This document shows, in pieces, positions 55,318-64,000 of a DNA stretch of 64,000 nt. The notes under the pieces are model-generated. The model was not told the DNA's origin and ran no database searches. It saw only the letters and a program-made list of their open reading frames with translations. Location: NCBI RefSeq assembly GCF_000013645.1, contig NC_007951.1, positions 310,001 to 374,000 of the forward strand. The letters are read 5' to 3'. The stretch comes from Paraburkholderia xenovorans LB400. GTDB lineage: Bacteria > Pseudomonadota > Gammaproteobacteria > Burkholderiales > Burkholderiaceae. The translations under genes were made by a program, and so were the position numbers. Positions within the stretch are counted from its first letter, which is position 1; each line of letters opens with the position of its first letter.

Positions 55318-55953
55318 TTACTGATGATCCAGGACGAGCTTGATGTCGAGCGGCGGCTCCGAGCGCGTCAGGTTGACGCGCTTCACGCCCGTGGCAGGCG
55401 GCTCGACATACGCCAGGTAGTCGATCGTCCAGCCGTCCTGCGTGATCTCTTTCAGCCGCGACGGCTGGTCGGGATCCTTCTCGGTCCTGGCGCGCGAAGT
55501 GGGTGCCGGCGACGGTTGCAGCCAGTAGCGCAGCCCCTCGACCGGCAGTGCGAAGCCGAGCGCATTCTGCATCAGCGTGGAGACGTTGTCCGCGGTGAGC
55601 GGCTGGCGATTCGGCAACTCCAGCGTGGCCGACGCTGGCGACGACGTCACCACCGCCAGCGTCTGGCCGAGCGGATTGCGTAACTCCAGAGTCACGGTAT
55701 CGCCGGTTTCCTGCCAGGCGAAATTGCCGTAGGCGTTGCGCTGCTGGCCGTTCTGATCGTTGTACTGGACCGCGAAACGGCCCTGGTAAGAACGGCTCGT
55801 CTGCGCGGTGACGGAGGTTGCGGCATTCGACGTGGATGGCCCCTGCGGTTTCACCGACGCACAACCGGCCAATGCGACAACCGCCGCCGCTGCGAATCCG
55901 AGCGCCGCGCCACGCGGCGCCCGGGGAAAGGAAATCAGACGGGAAAGACGCAT
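55318..55953 (-). CDS. lolB: Outer membrane lipoprotein insertase LolB
   Basis: 211 residues with a lipoprotein signal (VVALAGC, Cys31) and a LolB beta fold: YQGRFAVQYNDQNG, GNFAWQETGDTVTLELRNPLGQT and DGWTIDYLAY. It receives lipoproteins from LolA and inserts them in the outer membrane. The start codon shares one base with the stop of the upstream TPR gene (TGATG), so the two are coupled. Confidence 0.93.
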   Translation of the reverse strand: MRLSRLISFPRAPRGAALGFAAAAVVALAGCASVKPQGPSTSNAATSVTAQTSRSYQGRFAVQYNDQNGQQRNAYGNFAWQETGDTVTLELRNPLGQTLAVVTSSPASATLELPNRQPLTADNVSTLMQNALGFALPVEGLRYWLQPSPAPTSRARTEKDPDQPSRLKEITQDGWTIDYLAYVEPPATGVKRVNLTRSEPPLDIKLVLDHQ

Positions 55954-57794
55954 CAAAGATCGTTCACCTGAAGACGTTGGAGCGTTTTGACCAGCGTGTC
56001 GTTGTCCGGTTCGAGCTTGCGCGCGTCGCGGAAAGCGGCGCGGGCCTGATCCTGATTGCCCGTTTTCCACAACACTTCGCCGAGGTGCGCGCCGATTTCA
56101 GCATTCGGCTGCATGTCGTAGGCTTTGCGCAGCAGCTTGATCGCGTCCGACGTGTCGCCCATCCGGTATTTGACCCAGCCGACGCTGTCCATGATGAATG
56201 CGTCGTTCGGCGCCAACGAGGAGGCCTTCTCGACCAGCTTGTCCGCCTCGGCGAGGCGCTGATTGCGATCGGCCAGCGAGTAGCCGAGCGCGTTATACGC
56301 TTGCGGATTGTCGGGCTGCGTCTGGATCAGCTTGCGCAACTGCGTTTCCATGACGTCGTAATGGCCGGTCTTTTCGGCGGACATCGCGTAGTCGTAGGTC
56401 AGATCGGGGTCGTCGGGGAACTGCGCCGTGGCTTGCTGCAGGCGCGTTTCGGCCTCGGGGTAACGCCTCGCATCGAACAGGATCGCCGCGTCCGTGCGCG
56501 CGATCAGCGCCTGGTCGCGCGGGTCCGGCGCCGGCAGATTGGCGAGCAGCTTGCGCGCGTCGTCGGCCTTGCCCTGCTTGGCGAGCAATTGTGCGCGCGT
56601 GATCTGCGCGGGCACATATTGCTGGCTCGACGGCGAGATTTTGTTCAGCCAGTCGCTCGCGGCCGCGTCGTTCTTCTGTTCGAGCGACAGTTGTGCAAGG
56701 TAGATATACGCCTGGCCGGGATCCGCGCCCGGCGTTTTTTCGGCTTGCTGCGCGTACTGGGTCAGGTACGTTTGCGCTTCATTGAAATTCTTCTGCTGGA
56801 TCTTGATCAGCGCGAGCGCCATGAGCGGCGTGAGATCGTTCGCGTTGTTCCTGTGCATGATCTCGAACTGCTTCTGCGCGTCGTCCAGACGGTCGCTCGC
56901 AAGATACATCTGGGCGAGCGCGAGACGGGCGTCATGCGATTTCGGATTCTGCTGCACGTACTTTTCGAGCGAGGCGATGCCTTCCTTGCGCTCTTCCGGG
57001 CCCATTTGCGACAGCATCAGCGCGGCCGGCAAATAGTCGGGCTTGAGCGCGAGCGCCTGCTCGAGCGACTTGCGCGCACCCGGCGCGTCGTCCGATACGA
57101 GCTGCTGTCGTGCAAGTGCCAGTTGCGCTTCCGGCCGGTTCAGGTCGTTCTTGAGCAGGTCCTGCAGCACGTGCAGGCCGCCGATCCGGTTCGGGCCGCG
57201 CGAGAGCAGCAGCTGCAGCGCCAGAATCGCGCTGCCGCGATTGTCCGCGGGCACCCGCGCGAGTTCGCGGGCGAGGATCGGCTCCGCGTCGTCAGGGCGG
57301 CCGGACAGCACGAGCAGCGACGCGTCGAGTTGCGCGGCGCGTTCCGAGTTCGGCGCATACTGCTGCCACAATTGCGCGGCGGCCAATGCGTCGGACGGGC
57401 TCTGCGCGGCCAGCGCGATTTCGGTGGCGCGTTGCGCCATGCGAGGATCGTGCGTGTCGCGCGCAAGGGCGAGGTAGGTCTGATAGGCGGGCGCCGGCTG
57501 GTCGCGCTGCAGCGCGACTTCGGCGGCGAGCACCTGGAATACGATCTGGCTCGTCAGCGGCACCCCGGGCAGGGACTTCTGGTCTTCCGCCGAGGCCGGC
57601 CCGAGCGGGTCGGGGAGGGTGACCGAGGTGTCGTCCGAGTCCGGCGATGAATCCTGCGCGTGCGCGGGCACGGCAGCCAGCGCCCAGACGGCGAGCGCCG
57701 CCGCGCCGAGCATCCGGCGAGCGGACACGGCGTGCGGTACGCGGAATGCGCTAGCCGGGCGCTTCAAAAACAGCTTCACGAAGGACAAGTTCAT
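55953..57794 (-). CDS. Large secreted tetratricopeptide-repeat protein
   Basis: 613 residues: signal peptide (about 1-46, VPAHAQ) followed by a solenoid of TPR-like helical repeats through the C-terminus, for example [21 protein letters not shown] and [21 protein letters not shown]. Such proteins precede lolB in Burkholderiales and Pseudomonas; the function is unknown, probably periplasmic or outer-membrane scaffolding. The start at 57794 gives a clear signal peptide; longer in-frame reads do not. Divergent from mutM. Confidence 0.88.
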   Translation of the reverse strand: MNLSFVKLFLKRPASAFRVPHAVSARRMLGAAALAVWALAAVPAHAQDSSPDSDDTSVTLPDPLGPASAEDQKSLPGVPLTSQIVFQVLAAEVALQRDQPAPAYQTYLALARDTHDPRMAQRATEIALAAQSPSDALAAAQLWQQYAPNSERAAQLDASLLVLSGRPDDAEPILARELARVPADNRGSAILALQLLLSRGPNRIGGLHVLQDLLKNDLNRPEAQLALARQQLVSDDAPGARKSLEQALALKPDYLPAALMLSQMGPEERKEGIASLEKYVQQNPKSHDARLALAQMYLASDRLDDAQKQFEIMHRNNANDLTPLMALALIKIQQKNFNEAQTYLTQYAQQAEKTPGADPGQAYIYLAQLSLEQKNDAAASDWLNKISPSSQQYVPAQITRAQLLAKQGKADDARKLLANLPAPDPRDQALIARTDAAILFDARRYPEAETRLQQATAQFPDDPDLTYDYAMSAEKTGHYDVMETQLRKLIQTQPDNPQAYNALGYSLADRNQRLAEADKLVEKASSLAPNDAFIMDSVGWVKYRMGDTSDAIKLLRKAYDMQPNAEIGAHLGEVLWKTGNQDQARAAFRDARKLEPDNDTLVKTLQRLQVNDL

Positions 57795-57811
57795 GGAAAT
57801 CCGTTCAATGT

Positions 57812-57841
57812 TTCGGACGATTGTAACGCGCTCGCTACAAT
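57812..57841. promoter_or_regulatory. Overlapping divergent promoters of mutM and the TPR gene
   Basis: TACAAT on the plus strand (57836-57841) with TTCGGA 18 bases upstream (57812-57817) faces mutM. On the minus strand TACAAT (57825-57820) faces the TPR gene. The two -10 boxes are 10 bases apart within an 87-base gap. Confidence 0.4.
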
Positions 57842-57881
57842 ACGCGCACAACCACTCACGCAAGTTGCAGACCAGTTAGAC

Positions 57882-58712
57882 ATGCCAGAGTTGCCAGAAG
57901 TTGAGGTTACCCGACGGGGAATCGAACCGTATGTGTCCGGGCGCAAGGTTGAACGCGTCGAAGTGCGTACGCCGGCGCTGCGCTGGCCGATTCCGGCCGA
58001 TCTTGCGAAAACCTTGCGCGGCCGCGTGGTGCGTAAGGTCGAGCGGCGCGGCAAGTACCTGTTGTTCGAGATCGACGCGGGCTGGTTCATTGTGCATCTT
58101 GGCATGACTGGGACGCTGCGGGTGCTGCGCCACGTACCGCATCCGCCGGCCGCGGCGAAACACGATCACGTCGACTGGATCTTCGACGAGTTCATTTTGC
58201 GCTATCGCGATCCGCGGCGCTTCGGCGCAGTGCTGTGGCATCCGCGTGAAGCCGGCGACGTGCTCGAGCATCCGCTGCTTGCGGGCCTCGGCGTCGAACC
58301 GTTTTCGCCCGCGTTCTCCGGCGCGCTGATGCACCGGCTCACGCGCGGGCGCAAGGTGTCGGTAAAGCAGGCGCTGCTGGCCGGTGAAATCGTCGTGGGC
58401 GTGGGCAATATCTATGCGTCGGAGAGTCTCTTTCGCGCCGGCATCCGGCCGGCTACCGCGGCGGGGCGCGTCTCGCTCGTGCGCTACGACCTGCTGGCGG
58501 ACGCCGTGCGCGTGACGCTCGCCGCCGCGATCGAGAAGGGCGGCAGCACGCTGCGCGATTTCGTCGGCAGCAACGGCGAGAGCGGCTACTTCCAGCTCGA
58601 CTATTTCGTCTATGATCGCGCGGGGCTGCCGTGCCGCGTGTGCGGAACGCCGATCAAACAGATCGTACAGGGGCAGCGTTCAACGTATTTCTGTCCCACC
58701 TGCCAGCGCTAA
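57882..58712 (+). CDS. mutM: Formamidopyrimidine-DNA glycosylase
   Basis: 276 residues, normal. The mature N-terminus [14 protein letters not shown] supplies catalytic Pro2 and Glu3; the C-terminal zinc finger has CRVC and CPTC. It removes 8-oxoguanine opposite cytosine. The start is fixed by the need for Pro at position 2. mutY follows 7 bases later, so the GO repair pair is cotranscribed. Confidence 0.98.
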   Translation: MPELPEVEVTRRGIEPYVSGRKVERVEVRTPALRWPIPADLAKTLRGRVVRKVERRGKYLLFEIDAGWFIVHLGMTGTLRVLRHVPHPPAAAKHDHVDWIFDEFILRYRDPRRFGAVLWHPREAGDVLEHPLLAGLGVEPFSPAFSGALMHRLTRGRKVSVKQALLAGEIVVGVGNIYASESLFRAGIRPATAAGRVSLVRYDLLADAVRVTLAAAIEKGGSTLRDFVGSNGESGYFQLDYFVYDRAGLPCRVCGTPIKQIVQGQRSTYFCPTCQR

Positions 58713-58719
58713 ACCGTCC

Positions 58720-59847
58720 ATGCCTTCTCGCTTAACTCCGCGTTCTACCTCGTCCGGCGCGCCTGCGGCGCCTGCTTTTCCTGTCATGTCCGATTTTTCC
58801 GCGCGCCTGATCGCGTGGCAGCGTCAGCATGGCCGGCATGATTTGCCGTGGCAGAACACGCGCGACCCGTATCGCATCTGGCTGTCGGAAATCATGCTCC
58901 AGCAGACCCAGGTGTCGACGGTGATTCCGTATTACGCGAAGTTCCTCGCGCGTTTCCCGAGCGTCGCCGCGCTCGCCGCCGCGCCGTCCGACGACGTAAT
59001 GGCGCTGTGGGCCGGTCTTGGCTACTACACGCGCGCGCGCAACCTGCATCGCTGCGCGCAGGTCGTGGTCGAGCAGCATGGCGGCGGGTTTCCGACGTCG
59101 GTCGAGGAACTGGCCGAACTGCCGGGTATCGGCCGTTCGACGGCGGCGGCGATTGCGTCGTTCGCGTTCGGCGCGCGCGCGACGATTCTCGACGGCAATG
59201 TGAAGCGCGTGCTGGCGCGCGTGTTCGGCGTCGAAGGTTTCCCCGGCGAAAAGAAAGTCGAAAACGCGATGTGGACGCTGGCGGAGTCGCTGCTTCCGTC
59301 GAATGCATCGGATGCCGAAGTCAGCGCATACACGCAAGGCTTGATGGACCTCGGCGCGACCCTGTGCGTGCGCGGCAAGCCCGACTGCCTGCGTTGCCCG
59401 TTCGCCGTCGACTGCGTGGCGAACGTGACGGGACGTCAGCGCCTGCTGCCCACTGCACGTCCGAAAAAGACCGTGCCGACGCGCCGCACGTGGATGCTGG
59501 TGCTGCGTGACGGCAACGCGGTGATGCTGGAGAAGCGGCCGCCGTCGGGTATCTGGGGCGGCTTGTGGAGCCTGCCCGAAGCCGCCGACGAAACCGCGCT
59601 CGCCGAGCGTGCGCGCGCCTTCGGCGGCGACGGTGCGGTCTCGCCGCTCGCGCCGCTCACACATGTGTTCACGCATTTCAAACTGGATATCGAGCCGCGG
59701 CTCGCGGAACTGGATCGCGGTGTGGGCGCGTTGGCCGCGTTAGGCGATGCGGACACGGCGTGGGTCGCGCTCAGCGATCTCGATTCGTTCGGTGTGCCCG
59801 CGCCGGTGCGCAAACTGCTGGACAGTTTGCAGGGTTCGCTGATCTGA
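58720..59847 (+). CDS. mutY: A/G-specific adenine glycosylase
   Basis: 375 residues. LPWQNTRDPYRIWLSEIMLQQTQV (residues about 43-66), the helix-hairpin-helix LPGIGRSTAAAIA, the catalytic ILDGNVKRVLAR and the 4Fe-4S loop CVRGKPDCLRCPFAVDC are present, followed by a NUDIX-like C-domain (PSGIWGGLWSLPEA). It removes adenine mispaired with 8-oxoguanine. ATG 58720 is used; ATG 58786 (MSDFSARLIAW) fits conserved sequence more tightly and may be the real start. Confidence 0.94.
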   Translation: MPSRLTPRSTSSGAPAAPAFPVMSDFSARLIAWQRQHGRHDLPWQNTRDPYRIWLSEIMLQQTQVSTVIPYYAKFLARFPSVAALAAAPSDDVMALWAGLGYYTRARNLHRCAQVVVEQHGGGFPTSVEELAELPGIGRSTAAAIASFAFGARATILDGNVKRVLARVFGVEGFPGEKKVENAMWTLAESLLPSNASDAEVSAYTQGLMDLGATLCVRGKPDCLRCPFAVDCVANVTGRQRLLPTARPKKTVPTRRTWMLVLRDGNAVMLEKRPPSGIWGGLWSLPEAADETALAERARAFGGDGAVSPLAPLTHVFTHFKLDIEPRLAELDRGVGALAALGDADTAWVALSDLDSFGVPAPVRKLLDSLQGSLI

Positions 59848-59877
59848 GCAATCCGGCGCGGAGTACGGCGGCCGCCG

Positions 59878-60510
59878 TCAGAGCAATTGATGTTGCTGCA
59901 TGTAGTGGTGAACCACATCGATCCGCGCGCCGGCGTCCTGCAACTCCATCAGTTTCTGGCGAGCACGCAGCGCAATCGGCAGCACTTCGGCGAGACGGTT
60001 CGACACCCACGACGGATCGTCGAGCCGGAACGGCTCTGCAAACGGCAGGCTTTCCGGATCGCGTTCGCGGATCGTTGCGATGATCCGTTCGAGCACTTCC
60101 GCGCATGCGCCGAATCTGGCCAACTGCTCGTTGCCTTCGAGCGGCCTGTCTTCGCCGAGCGGCTCCGCCATGCCGACCAGCAAGCCGCTCGACTCCACCC
60201 GATGCGACAGCAGGCGAAAACGCCGCGTGCCGCGTGCGCGAATCAGCAGCATGCCGAAGGCTTCGACATCGCACTCCTCGATTTCGGCGAGGCAGCCAAT
60301 TGATTCGGGCACCGAAGGCTCTTCTTCGCGCGCCACTTCCGCGCCGCTTTTCAGCAGACACACGCCAAACGGCGTTTTTTCACGCAGACAGTCGCGCGCC
60401 ATATCGAGGTAGCGCGCTTCGAAGATCTTCAGCGGCAAAAGGCCGTCGGGAAACAGCACCGTATGCAACGGAAACAGCGGCACATCGGCAAGCACAGTAG
60501 AAGAAGACAT
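59878..60510 (-). CDS. LON substrate-binding domain protein
   Basis: 210 residues consisting of the N-terminal LON domain only: VPLFPLHTVLFPDGLLPLKIFEARY, CLREKTPFGVCLL, IGCLAEIEECD and RARGTRRFRLL. No ATPase or protease part is present, so it is not a Lon protease; the family may bind proteins, but no role is established. Convergent with mutY, and 39 bases downstream of rapZ. Confidence 0.88.
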   Translation of the reverse strand: MSSSTVLADVPLFPLHTVLFPDGLLPLKIFEARYLDMARDCLREKTPFGVCLLKSGAEVAREEEPSVPESIGCLAEIEECDVEAFGMLLIRARGTRRFRLLSHRVESSGLLVGMAEPLGEDRPLEGNEQLARFGACAEVLERIIATIRERDPESLPFAEPFRLDDPSWVSNRLAEVLPIALRARQKLMELQDAGARIDVVHHYMQQHQLL

Positions 60511-60549
60511 GGCGCAACGCTTCGAGTTGAGGCCGCGCGATGCGGCCGG

Positions 60550-61443
60550 TTAAGCCACTAACTTCGATGATTCGCCGGCTTCGACCGGCGCATCGCGGTG
60601 CCGCACAATGACATTCGCCGATGCCGCGAGACGCGCGGCGAGCGTCTCCGCAATGAACACCGAGCGGTGCTGGCCGCCCGTGCAACCGATCGCGACGGTG
60701 AGATAGCTGCGATTGTCGTCGCGGAAATGCGGAAGCCACTTGGCGAGAAATTTCTCGATGTCGTCGATCATTTCATGCACCACCGGCAGCGCATCCAGAA
60801 AATCGATCACCGGTTTGTCGAGGCCCGTGAGCGGCCGCAATTCATGATCGTAGTACGGGTTCGGCAAGGTGCGCACGTCGAACACGAAATCCGCGTCGAG
60901 CGGCACGCCACGCTTGAAGCCGAACGACTCGAACATCAGCACGAGCCCGGAATCCTTCTGCTCGATGAAGCGTTTGACCCAGGCGCGCAGCACGTTCGCG
61001 CGCAGATTGCTGGTGTCGATCTGATGGCCGAATTCGGCCAGCCCCGCCACGAGTTCGCGTTCGCGTTCGATCGCCTCGGCAAGCGAGTTGAGCAGGCCGA
61101 CATCCGCGTCGTGCGAGGTTGAACCGGACAGCGGATGGCGGCGGCGTGTTTCGGAAAAGCGTTGAATCAGCGACTGTGTGCTCGCGTTCAGGAACAGCAC
61201 CCGCACGTCGTGGGCACGCGACAGGTCGCGAATCATGGCGGGCATTTCGTCGAGCGAAGCGCTCGAGCGCGCGTCGATTGCGACCGCAAGGCGATCTTGC
61301 CCGTCTTCGGCGAGATAGGAAGCCAGCTGCGGCAGGAAACGCGGCGGCAGGTTGTCGACGCAGTAGTAGCCTGCGTCTTCAAGCGCGTTCAGGGCAACTG
61401 ATTTGCCGGAGCCGGATATACCGGTGATCAGGATTATGCGCAT
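60550..61443 (-). CDS. rapZ: RNase adapter protein RapZ
   Basis: 297 residues. Walker A GISGSGKS at 8-15, [14 protein letters not shown], then the C-terminal [20 protein letters not shown] typical of RapZ/YvcJ. In enterobacteria RapZ senses GlcN-6-P and guides decay of the small RNA GlmZ that controls glmS; whether betaproteobacteria use it likewise is unknown. It follows hprK, ptsN and hpf in the rpoN-linked PTS cluster. Start at 61443 gives MRIILITG. Confidence 0.95.
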   Translation of the reverse strand: MRIILITGISGSGKSVALNALEDAGYYCVDNLPPRFLPQLASYLAEDGQDRLAVAIDARSSASLDEMPAMIRDLSRAHDVRVLFLNASTQSLIQRFSETRRRHPLSGSTSHDADVGLLNSLAEAIERERELVAGLAEFGHQIDTSNLRANVLRAWVKRFIEQKDSGLVLMFESFGFKRGVPLDADFVFDVRTLPNPYYDHELRPLTGLDKPVIDFLDALPVVHEMIDDIEKFLAKWLPHFRDDNRSYLTVAIGCTGGQHRSVFIAETLAARLAASANVIVRHRDAPVEAGESSKLVA

Positions 61444-61539
61444 GGAGTCGTCGAAACCGTAGATTTCATCATAGCATCTGGTCCCCATGCGCGTACCCGC
61501 GCCCGCCGCTGGCCGCAGTCACGGCATGGTCTTCTCGAC

Positions 61540-62508
61540 TCAGATCAGTTTGCCCGGAAACTGGCTGTCGGGGTCTTGCATCGCGAGGCGCTGGCGATCC
61601 ATGAAGTCGCGCAGCGTGTCGATGCCGCGCAGTTGCAGGATCGTATTGCGCACGGCGGCTTCGACCAGCACGGCGAGGTTCCGGCCGGCGGCCACCTGAA
61701 TCGTGACCTTGCTGATTGGCAGGCCGAGCACGTCCACAGTCTGGCTCTCCAGCGGCAGCCGCTGGAATTCGCCGTCGGGCCGGCGGACCAGTTGCACGAT
61801 CAGCTTGAGCTTCATTTTCCGGCGTACCGCCGTTTCACCGAAAATCGTCTTGATGTCGAGCAGACCGAGGCCGCGCACTTCCAGCAGGTTTTGCAGCAGC
61901 GGCGGGCAACGCCCTTCGACGAAGTCAGGACCGAGGCGCACGAAGTCCACTGCGTCGTCGGCCACGAGACCGTGGCCGCGGCTGATCAGCTCCAGCCCGA
62001 GTTCGCTCTTGCCGAGGCCCGAGTCTCCCGTGAGCAGCACGCCCATGCCGAGGATGTCGAGAAACACGCCGTGCAACGTGGCGCGCGGCGCGAGAATGCG
62101 CGACATGTAGAGGCGCAGGCTGTCGATCACCGCGGCCGCGGACATCGGCGTGGTGAAGAGCGGCGTGGACGAGCGCGTGCAGCGCAGCACCAGTTCCGGC
62201 GGCGCGGGGACGCCGCCCGCCACCACCAGAAACGGCGGCTCCAACGCGATCAGCTCGGCCATGTGGCGCGAGCGGTCTTCGTCGGTTTGGCGCTTGTAGT
62301 AGTCGATTTCGGCGTCGCCGAGCACCTGGATCCGGTTCGGGTGGATCAGGTTCAAGTGGCCGACGAGGTCGGCGCTCGACGTGGCATTGGCGACTGATTC
62401 CGAAGAAAAGCCGCGCTCCCAGCCTTCATGCCCCGTCAACCAGCTGAGCTTCAGCGTGGCGGCGTTATCGTCGAAAATGCTCTGGGCGTTGATGCTGGAC
62501 GTATCCAT
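61540..62508 (-). CDS. hprK: HPr kinase/phosphorylase
   Basis: 322 residues. Walker A GDSGLGKS at 161-168, His145 in the preceding [10 protein letters not shown], and [16 protein letters not shown] of the C-terminal signature. It phosphorylates and dephosphorylates Ser46 of HPr. In proteobacteria it is part of PTS-Ntr regulation rather than classical catabolite repression. Substrate HPr is encoded at 2617-2886. Between ptsN and rapZ. Confidence 0.95.
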   Translation of the reverse strand: MDTSSINAQSIFDDNAATLKLSWLTGHEGWERGFSSESVANATSSADLVGHLNLIHPNRIQVLGDAEIDYYKRQTDEDRSRHMAELIALEPPFLVVAGGVPAPPELVLRCTRSSTPLFTTPMSAAAVIDSLRLYMSRILAPRATLHGVFLDILGMGVLLTGDSGLGKSELGLELISRGHGLVADDAVDFVRLGPDFVEGRCPPLLQNLLEVRGLGLLDIKTIFGETAVRRKMKLKLIVQLVRRPDGEFQRLPLESQTVDVLGLPISKVTIQVAAGRNLAVLVEAAVRNTILQLRGIDTLRDFMDRQRLAMQDPDSQFPGKLI

Positions 62509-62647
62509 GAGTCAGTGACTCCAGTGTGGGCCGCTTGCCGGGCAACACGGCGGCCGCGCTAGCGCGGGCCGTTTGCGTTGCCGGACTGTCTCCGCATGCG
62601 GGCCGATGACCGGGCGGATAACCGGCGTGCGGATAACCGCCGATGCA

Positions 62648-63103
62648 TCAAGGTTGCCACTGAGTGAGCAGGCGATGCAACGTTTCGCGGTCCTGTTCCG
62701 TGTGCAGGCGCTCGCGGGTTTCGCGATCGGACAGCAACTGGGCGATTTCCGAAAGGATTTCGAGGTGTTGCTGAGTGGCCTGTTCAGGCACGAGCAGGAA
62801 GATGAGCAGCGAGACCGGCTGACCGTCGGGCGATTCGAAGGGGATGGGTTCGGCAAGGCGGACGAACGCGGCGAGCGGCTGCTTCAAGCCTTTGATCCGG
62901 CCATGCGGAATCGCCACGCCTTCGCCAAGGCCTGTCGATCCGAGGCGCTCACGCGCGAACAGATTGTCAGTGACCGTGCTACGGGCTATGCCGTTCTGGT
63001 TCTCGAAGATCAGGCCCGCTTGCTCGAACACGCGTTTCTTGCTGGTGACCGATAGTCCGACGACGACGTTCTCGAGGGGAAGAAATTTGGCTAAACGATT
63101 CAT
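62648..63103 (-). CDS. ptsN: PTS EIIA-Ntr (nitrogen regulatory phosphocarrier)
   Basis: 151 residues, EIIA-fructose-like fold. VAIPHGRIKGL contains phosphorylated His67. PtsN relays PTS state to targets such as potassium transport and sensor kinases. The ATG at 63103 gives MNRLAKFLPLENVVVGL, the family N-terminus. It lies between hpf and hprK. Confidence 0.96.
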   Translation of the reverse strand: MNRLAKFLPLENVVVGLSVTSKKRVFEQAGLIFENQNGIARSTVTDNLFARERLGSTGLGEGVAIPHGRIKGLKQPLAAFVRLAEPIPFESPDGQPVSLLIFLLVPEQATQQHLEILSEIAQLLSDRETRERLHTEQDRETLHRLLTQWQP

Positions 63104-63452
63104 GTTGACAGGCGAAAACGTGGCCTGGGTTCTCCTCGCTGGGGCGTTTGAGTGGCGTTCCATTCGTTTGATGCTCACGGCGACGTGCGTGGGAGTCCGA
63201 AAGCGCAGGACTCCGGCCGACCGATTTCCGCTTGAGCTAACTTGACCCCGATGGTAACCGGAACATTATAGAACAGGGTAGCGACGGATGGTGCGGCGCG
63301 CCATCAATGCGCAATGAGTTCGTTCGGGCATCCTCACTTGCTGCGGGGCCGTGCGGAAAACGGCGTCCGGAAACAAAAAACCGCCCGGTTTCGGGCGGTT
63401 TCGCTGGCTAAGGGGAAACGAAGACCTACGGAAGAGAACCTTCTGATTTCCC
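63104..63452. other. Gap between hpf and ptsN
   Basis: 349 bases without a gene. It contains the hpf terminator (63375-63400) and a minus-strand TATAAT (63270-63265) that may be the -10 of a ptsN-hprK-rapZ promoter; no good -35 was found. Confidence 0.5.
63375..63400 (-). terminator. Terminator after hpf
   Basis: On the minus strand AACCGCCCG pairs with CGGGCGGTT (63379-63387 with 63392-63400) around a 4-base loop, followed by six Ts (63375-63380). Confidence 0.88.
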
Positions 63453-63812
63453 TTACTGCGGCGGCACGTCCAGTTGCGGCGCCGGTTGATACTTGATCGC
63501 CTCATGCGCATGGCCTTGCAGGCGATCCTTATGGCGAATGACTTGCCGGTCGAGCTTGTCGATCATCAGATCGATCGCAGCGTACAGGTCGCTGTCACAG
63601 CTCTCGACAAAGAGATCCTTGCCCTTGAGATGCAGGTTGATTTCAACCTTTTGACGCTTTTCCTTTTCCTTGTGGTTGTTGTCGACCGAGAGGACCACAC
63701 TGCCGTCGATGACCTGATCGAAATGTCTTAGCACCCTATCCAGTTTGGTGATCACGTATTCGCGCAACGCAGGCGTTACTTCGAGGTGGTGTCCACTGAT
63801 CTGCAGATTCAT
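63453..63812 (-). CDS. hpf: Ribosome hibernation-promoting factor (HPF/RaiA family)
   Basis: 119 residues: [52 protein letters not shown] and [24 protein letters not shown] match the sigma-54 modulation/HPF family. It binds the 30S decoding region and inactivates ribosomes in stationary phase. It lacks the long C-terminal dimerisation domain, so it is a short or medium form. It is normally just downstream of rpoN, which is expected beyond the right edge. Confidence 0.94.
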   Translation of the reverse strand: MNLQISGHHLEVTPALREYVITKLDRVLRHFDQVIDGSVVLSVDNNHKEKEKRQKVEINLHLKGKDLFVESCDSDLYAAIDLMIDKLDRQVIRHKDRLQGHAHEAIKYQPAPQLDVPPQ

Positions 63813-64000
63813 AGTGCTTCTCCAAGCTAATGGCCGCTTGTTCCGCACGATGACGAAGGTCCGGTCGATCTGTCGGCTTGCCTGAGTCGCCCCCCGGTGA
63901 CTGACTTCTGGCAGGTCGCATCGGCCGGCCTGTCCGCCAACTGCGGAGCGGCCGGTAAATGCCCGCCACGAAAGGCGACGGGCTCAAGACAAACGCCGGG
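63813..64000. other. Right-edge region upstream of hpf
   Basis: 188 bases with no supported gene. A short minus-strand open frame is present but resembles no family. In related genomes rpoN lies further in this direction; its end is not recognisable here. Confidence 0.4.

Noticed and set aside
55818..57650. 610-residue open frame opposite the TPR gene
   Set aside because: Low-complexity Arg/Leu/Val composition, shadow of the real gene.
63736..63987. 83-residue minus-strand frame overlapping the hpf start region
   Set aside because: No family resemblance, overlaps hpf out of frame, no ribosome binding site.

Overview
The window is a dense, GC-rich, almost purely housekeeping stretch of a betaproteobacterial chromosome. 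Gene content and order (gshA-gshB-EIIA-ptsH-ptsI; an aa3-type oxidase operon with ctaG, SURF1, ctaA, ctaB and sco genes; cydABX next to rpoH; coaD-ferredoxin; pth-rplY-prs-tRNAGln-ispE-lolB; hpf-ptsN-hprK-rapZ) point to Burkholderiaceae, most likely Burkholderia or Paraburkholderia chromosome 1. This assignment is inference from synteny and protein character; no database search was possible. There is no prophage, insertion sequence, CRISPR array or integron. The least typical gene is a lower-GC DUF1996 gene at 37.3-38.7 kb.

Layout. 1-4.9 kb (+): end of gshA, gshB, then a regulatory-looking PTS (mannose-type EIIA, HPr, enzyme I) with no sugar permease. 5-8.6 kb (-): moeB-like adenylyltransferase, S41 C-terminal protease, gpmA. 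8.7-11.7 kb (+): membrane rhodanese, glutaredoxin, secB, gpsA, macro-domain protein. 11.6-14 kb: trmL and comF (-), bioC-like methyltransferase (+). 14.1-24.8 kb: respiratory block with DUF2244 protein, coxB (fused to cytochrome c and OmpA-like domains), coxA, a 44-residue protein, ctaG, DUF2970 protein, coxC, a twin-TM protein (-), SURF1, Sco-like protein, ctaA, ctaB and sco. 24.9-29.3 kb: YciI protein, chemoreceptor, MetQ-like binding protein, MarR-GNAT fusion.

29.5-37.2 kb is an N-acetylglucosamine regulon: GntR/HutC regulator, nagA, SIS-family deaminase, nagF (EIIA-HPr-EI) and nagE (EIIC-EIIB plus a degenerate second EIIB). It is preceded by a 40-bp two-tier palindrome lying on its own promoter. 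After the DUF1996 gene come the bd oxidase genes cydP-cydA-cydB-cydX (-), then rpoH with a perfect HrcA/CIRCE operator upstream, divergent from a pagL-like lipid A deacylase. 44-48.9 kb: NTF2-like protein, ybiB, a fumarylpyruvate/fumarylacetoacetate hydrolase with a zeta-class GST isomerase, and ftsY. 48.9-54.3 kb: rsmD, coaD, ferredoxin, hisC, pth, rplY, prs, tRNA-Gln. 54.3-59.9 kb: ispE, lolB, a large TPR protein, mutM and mutY. 59.9-64 kb: LON-domain protein, rapZ, hprK, ptsN, hpf, leading back toward what is probably rpoN outside the window.

Two themes connect the genes. Phosphotransferase signalling is present three times: HPr/EI at the left end, a self-contained Nag PTS in the middle, and HPr kinase with EIIA-Ntr and RapZ at the right end. 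Both HPr domains keep the seryl regulatory position. Aerobic respiration is present as a full cytochrome aa3 biogenesis operon and a high-affinity bd oxidase operon. The observations most worth a second look are the CoxB-cytochrome c-OmpA fusion, the nested Nag operator over its promoter, the cysteine-less second EIIB in NagE, the CIRCE element upstream of rpoH, the PagL catalytic-residue change, and the lower-GC DUF1996 gene.
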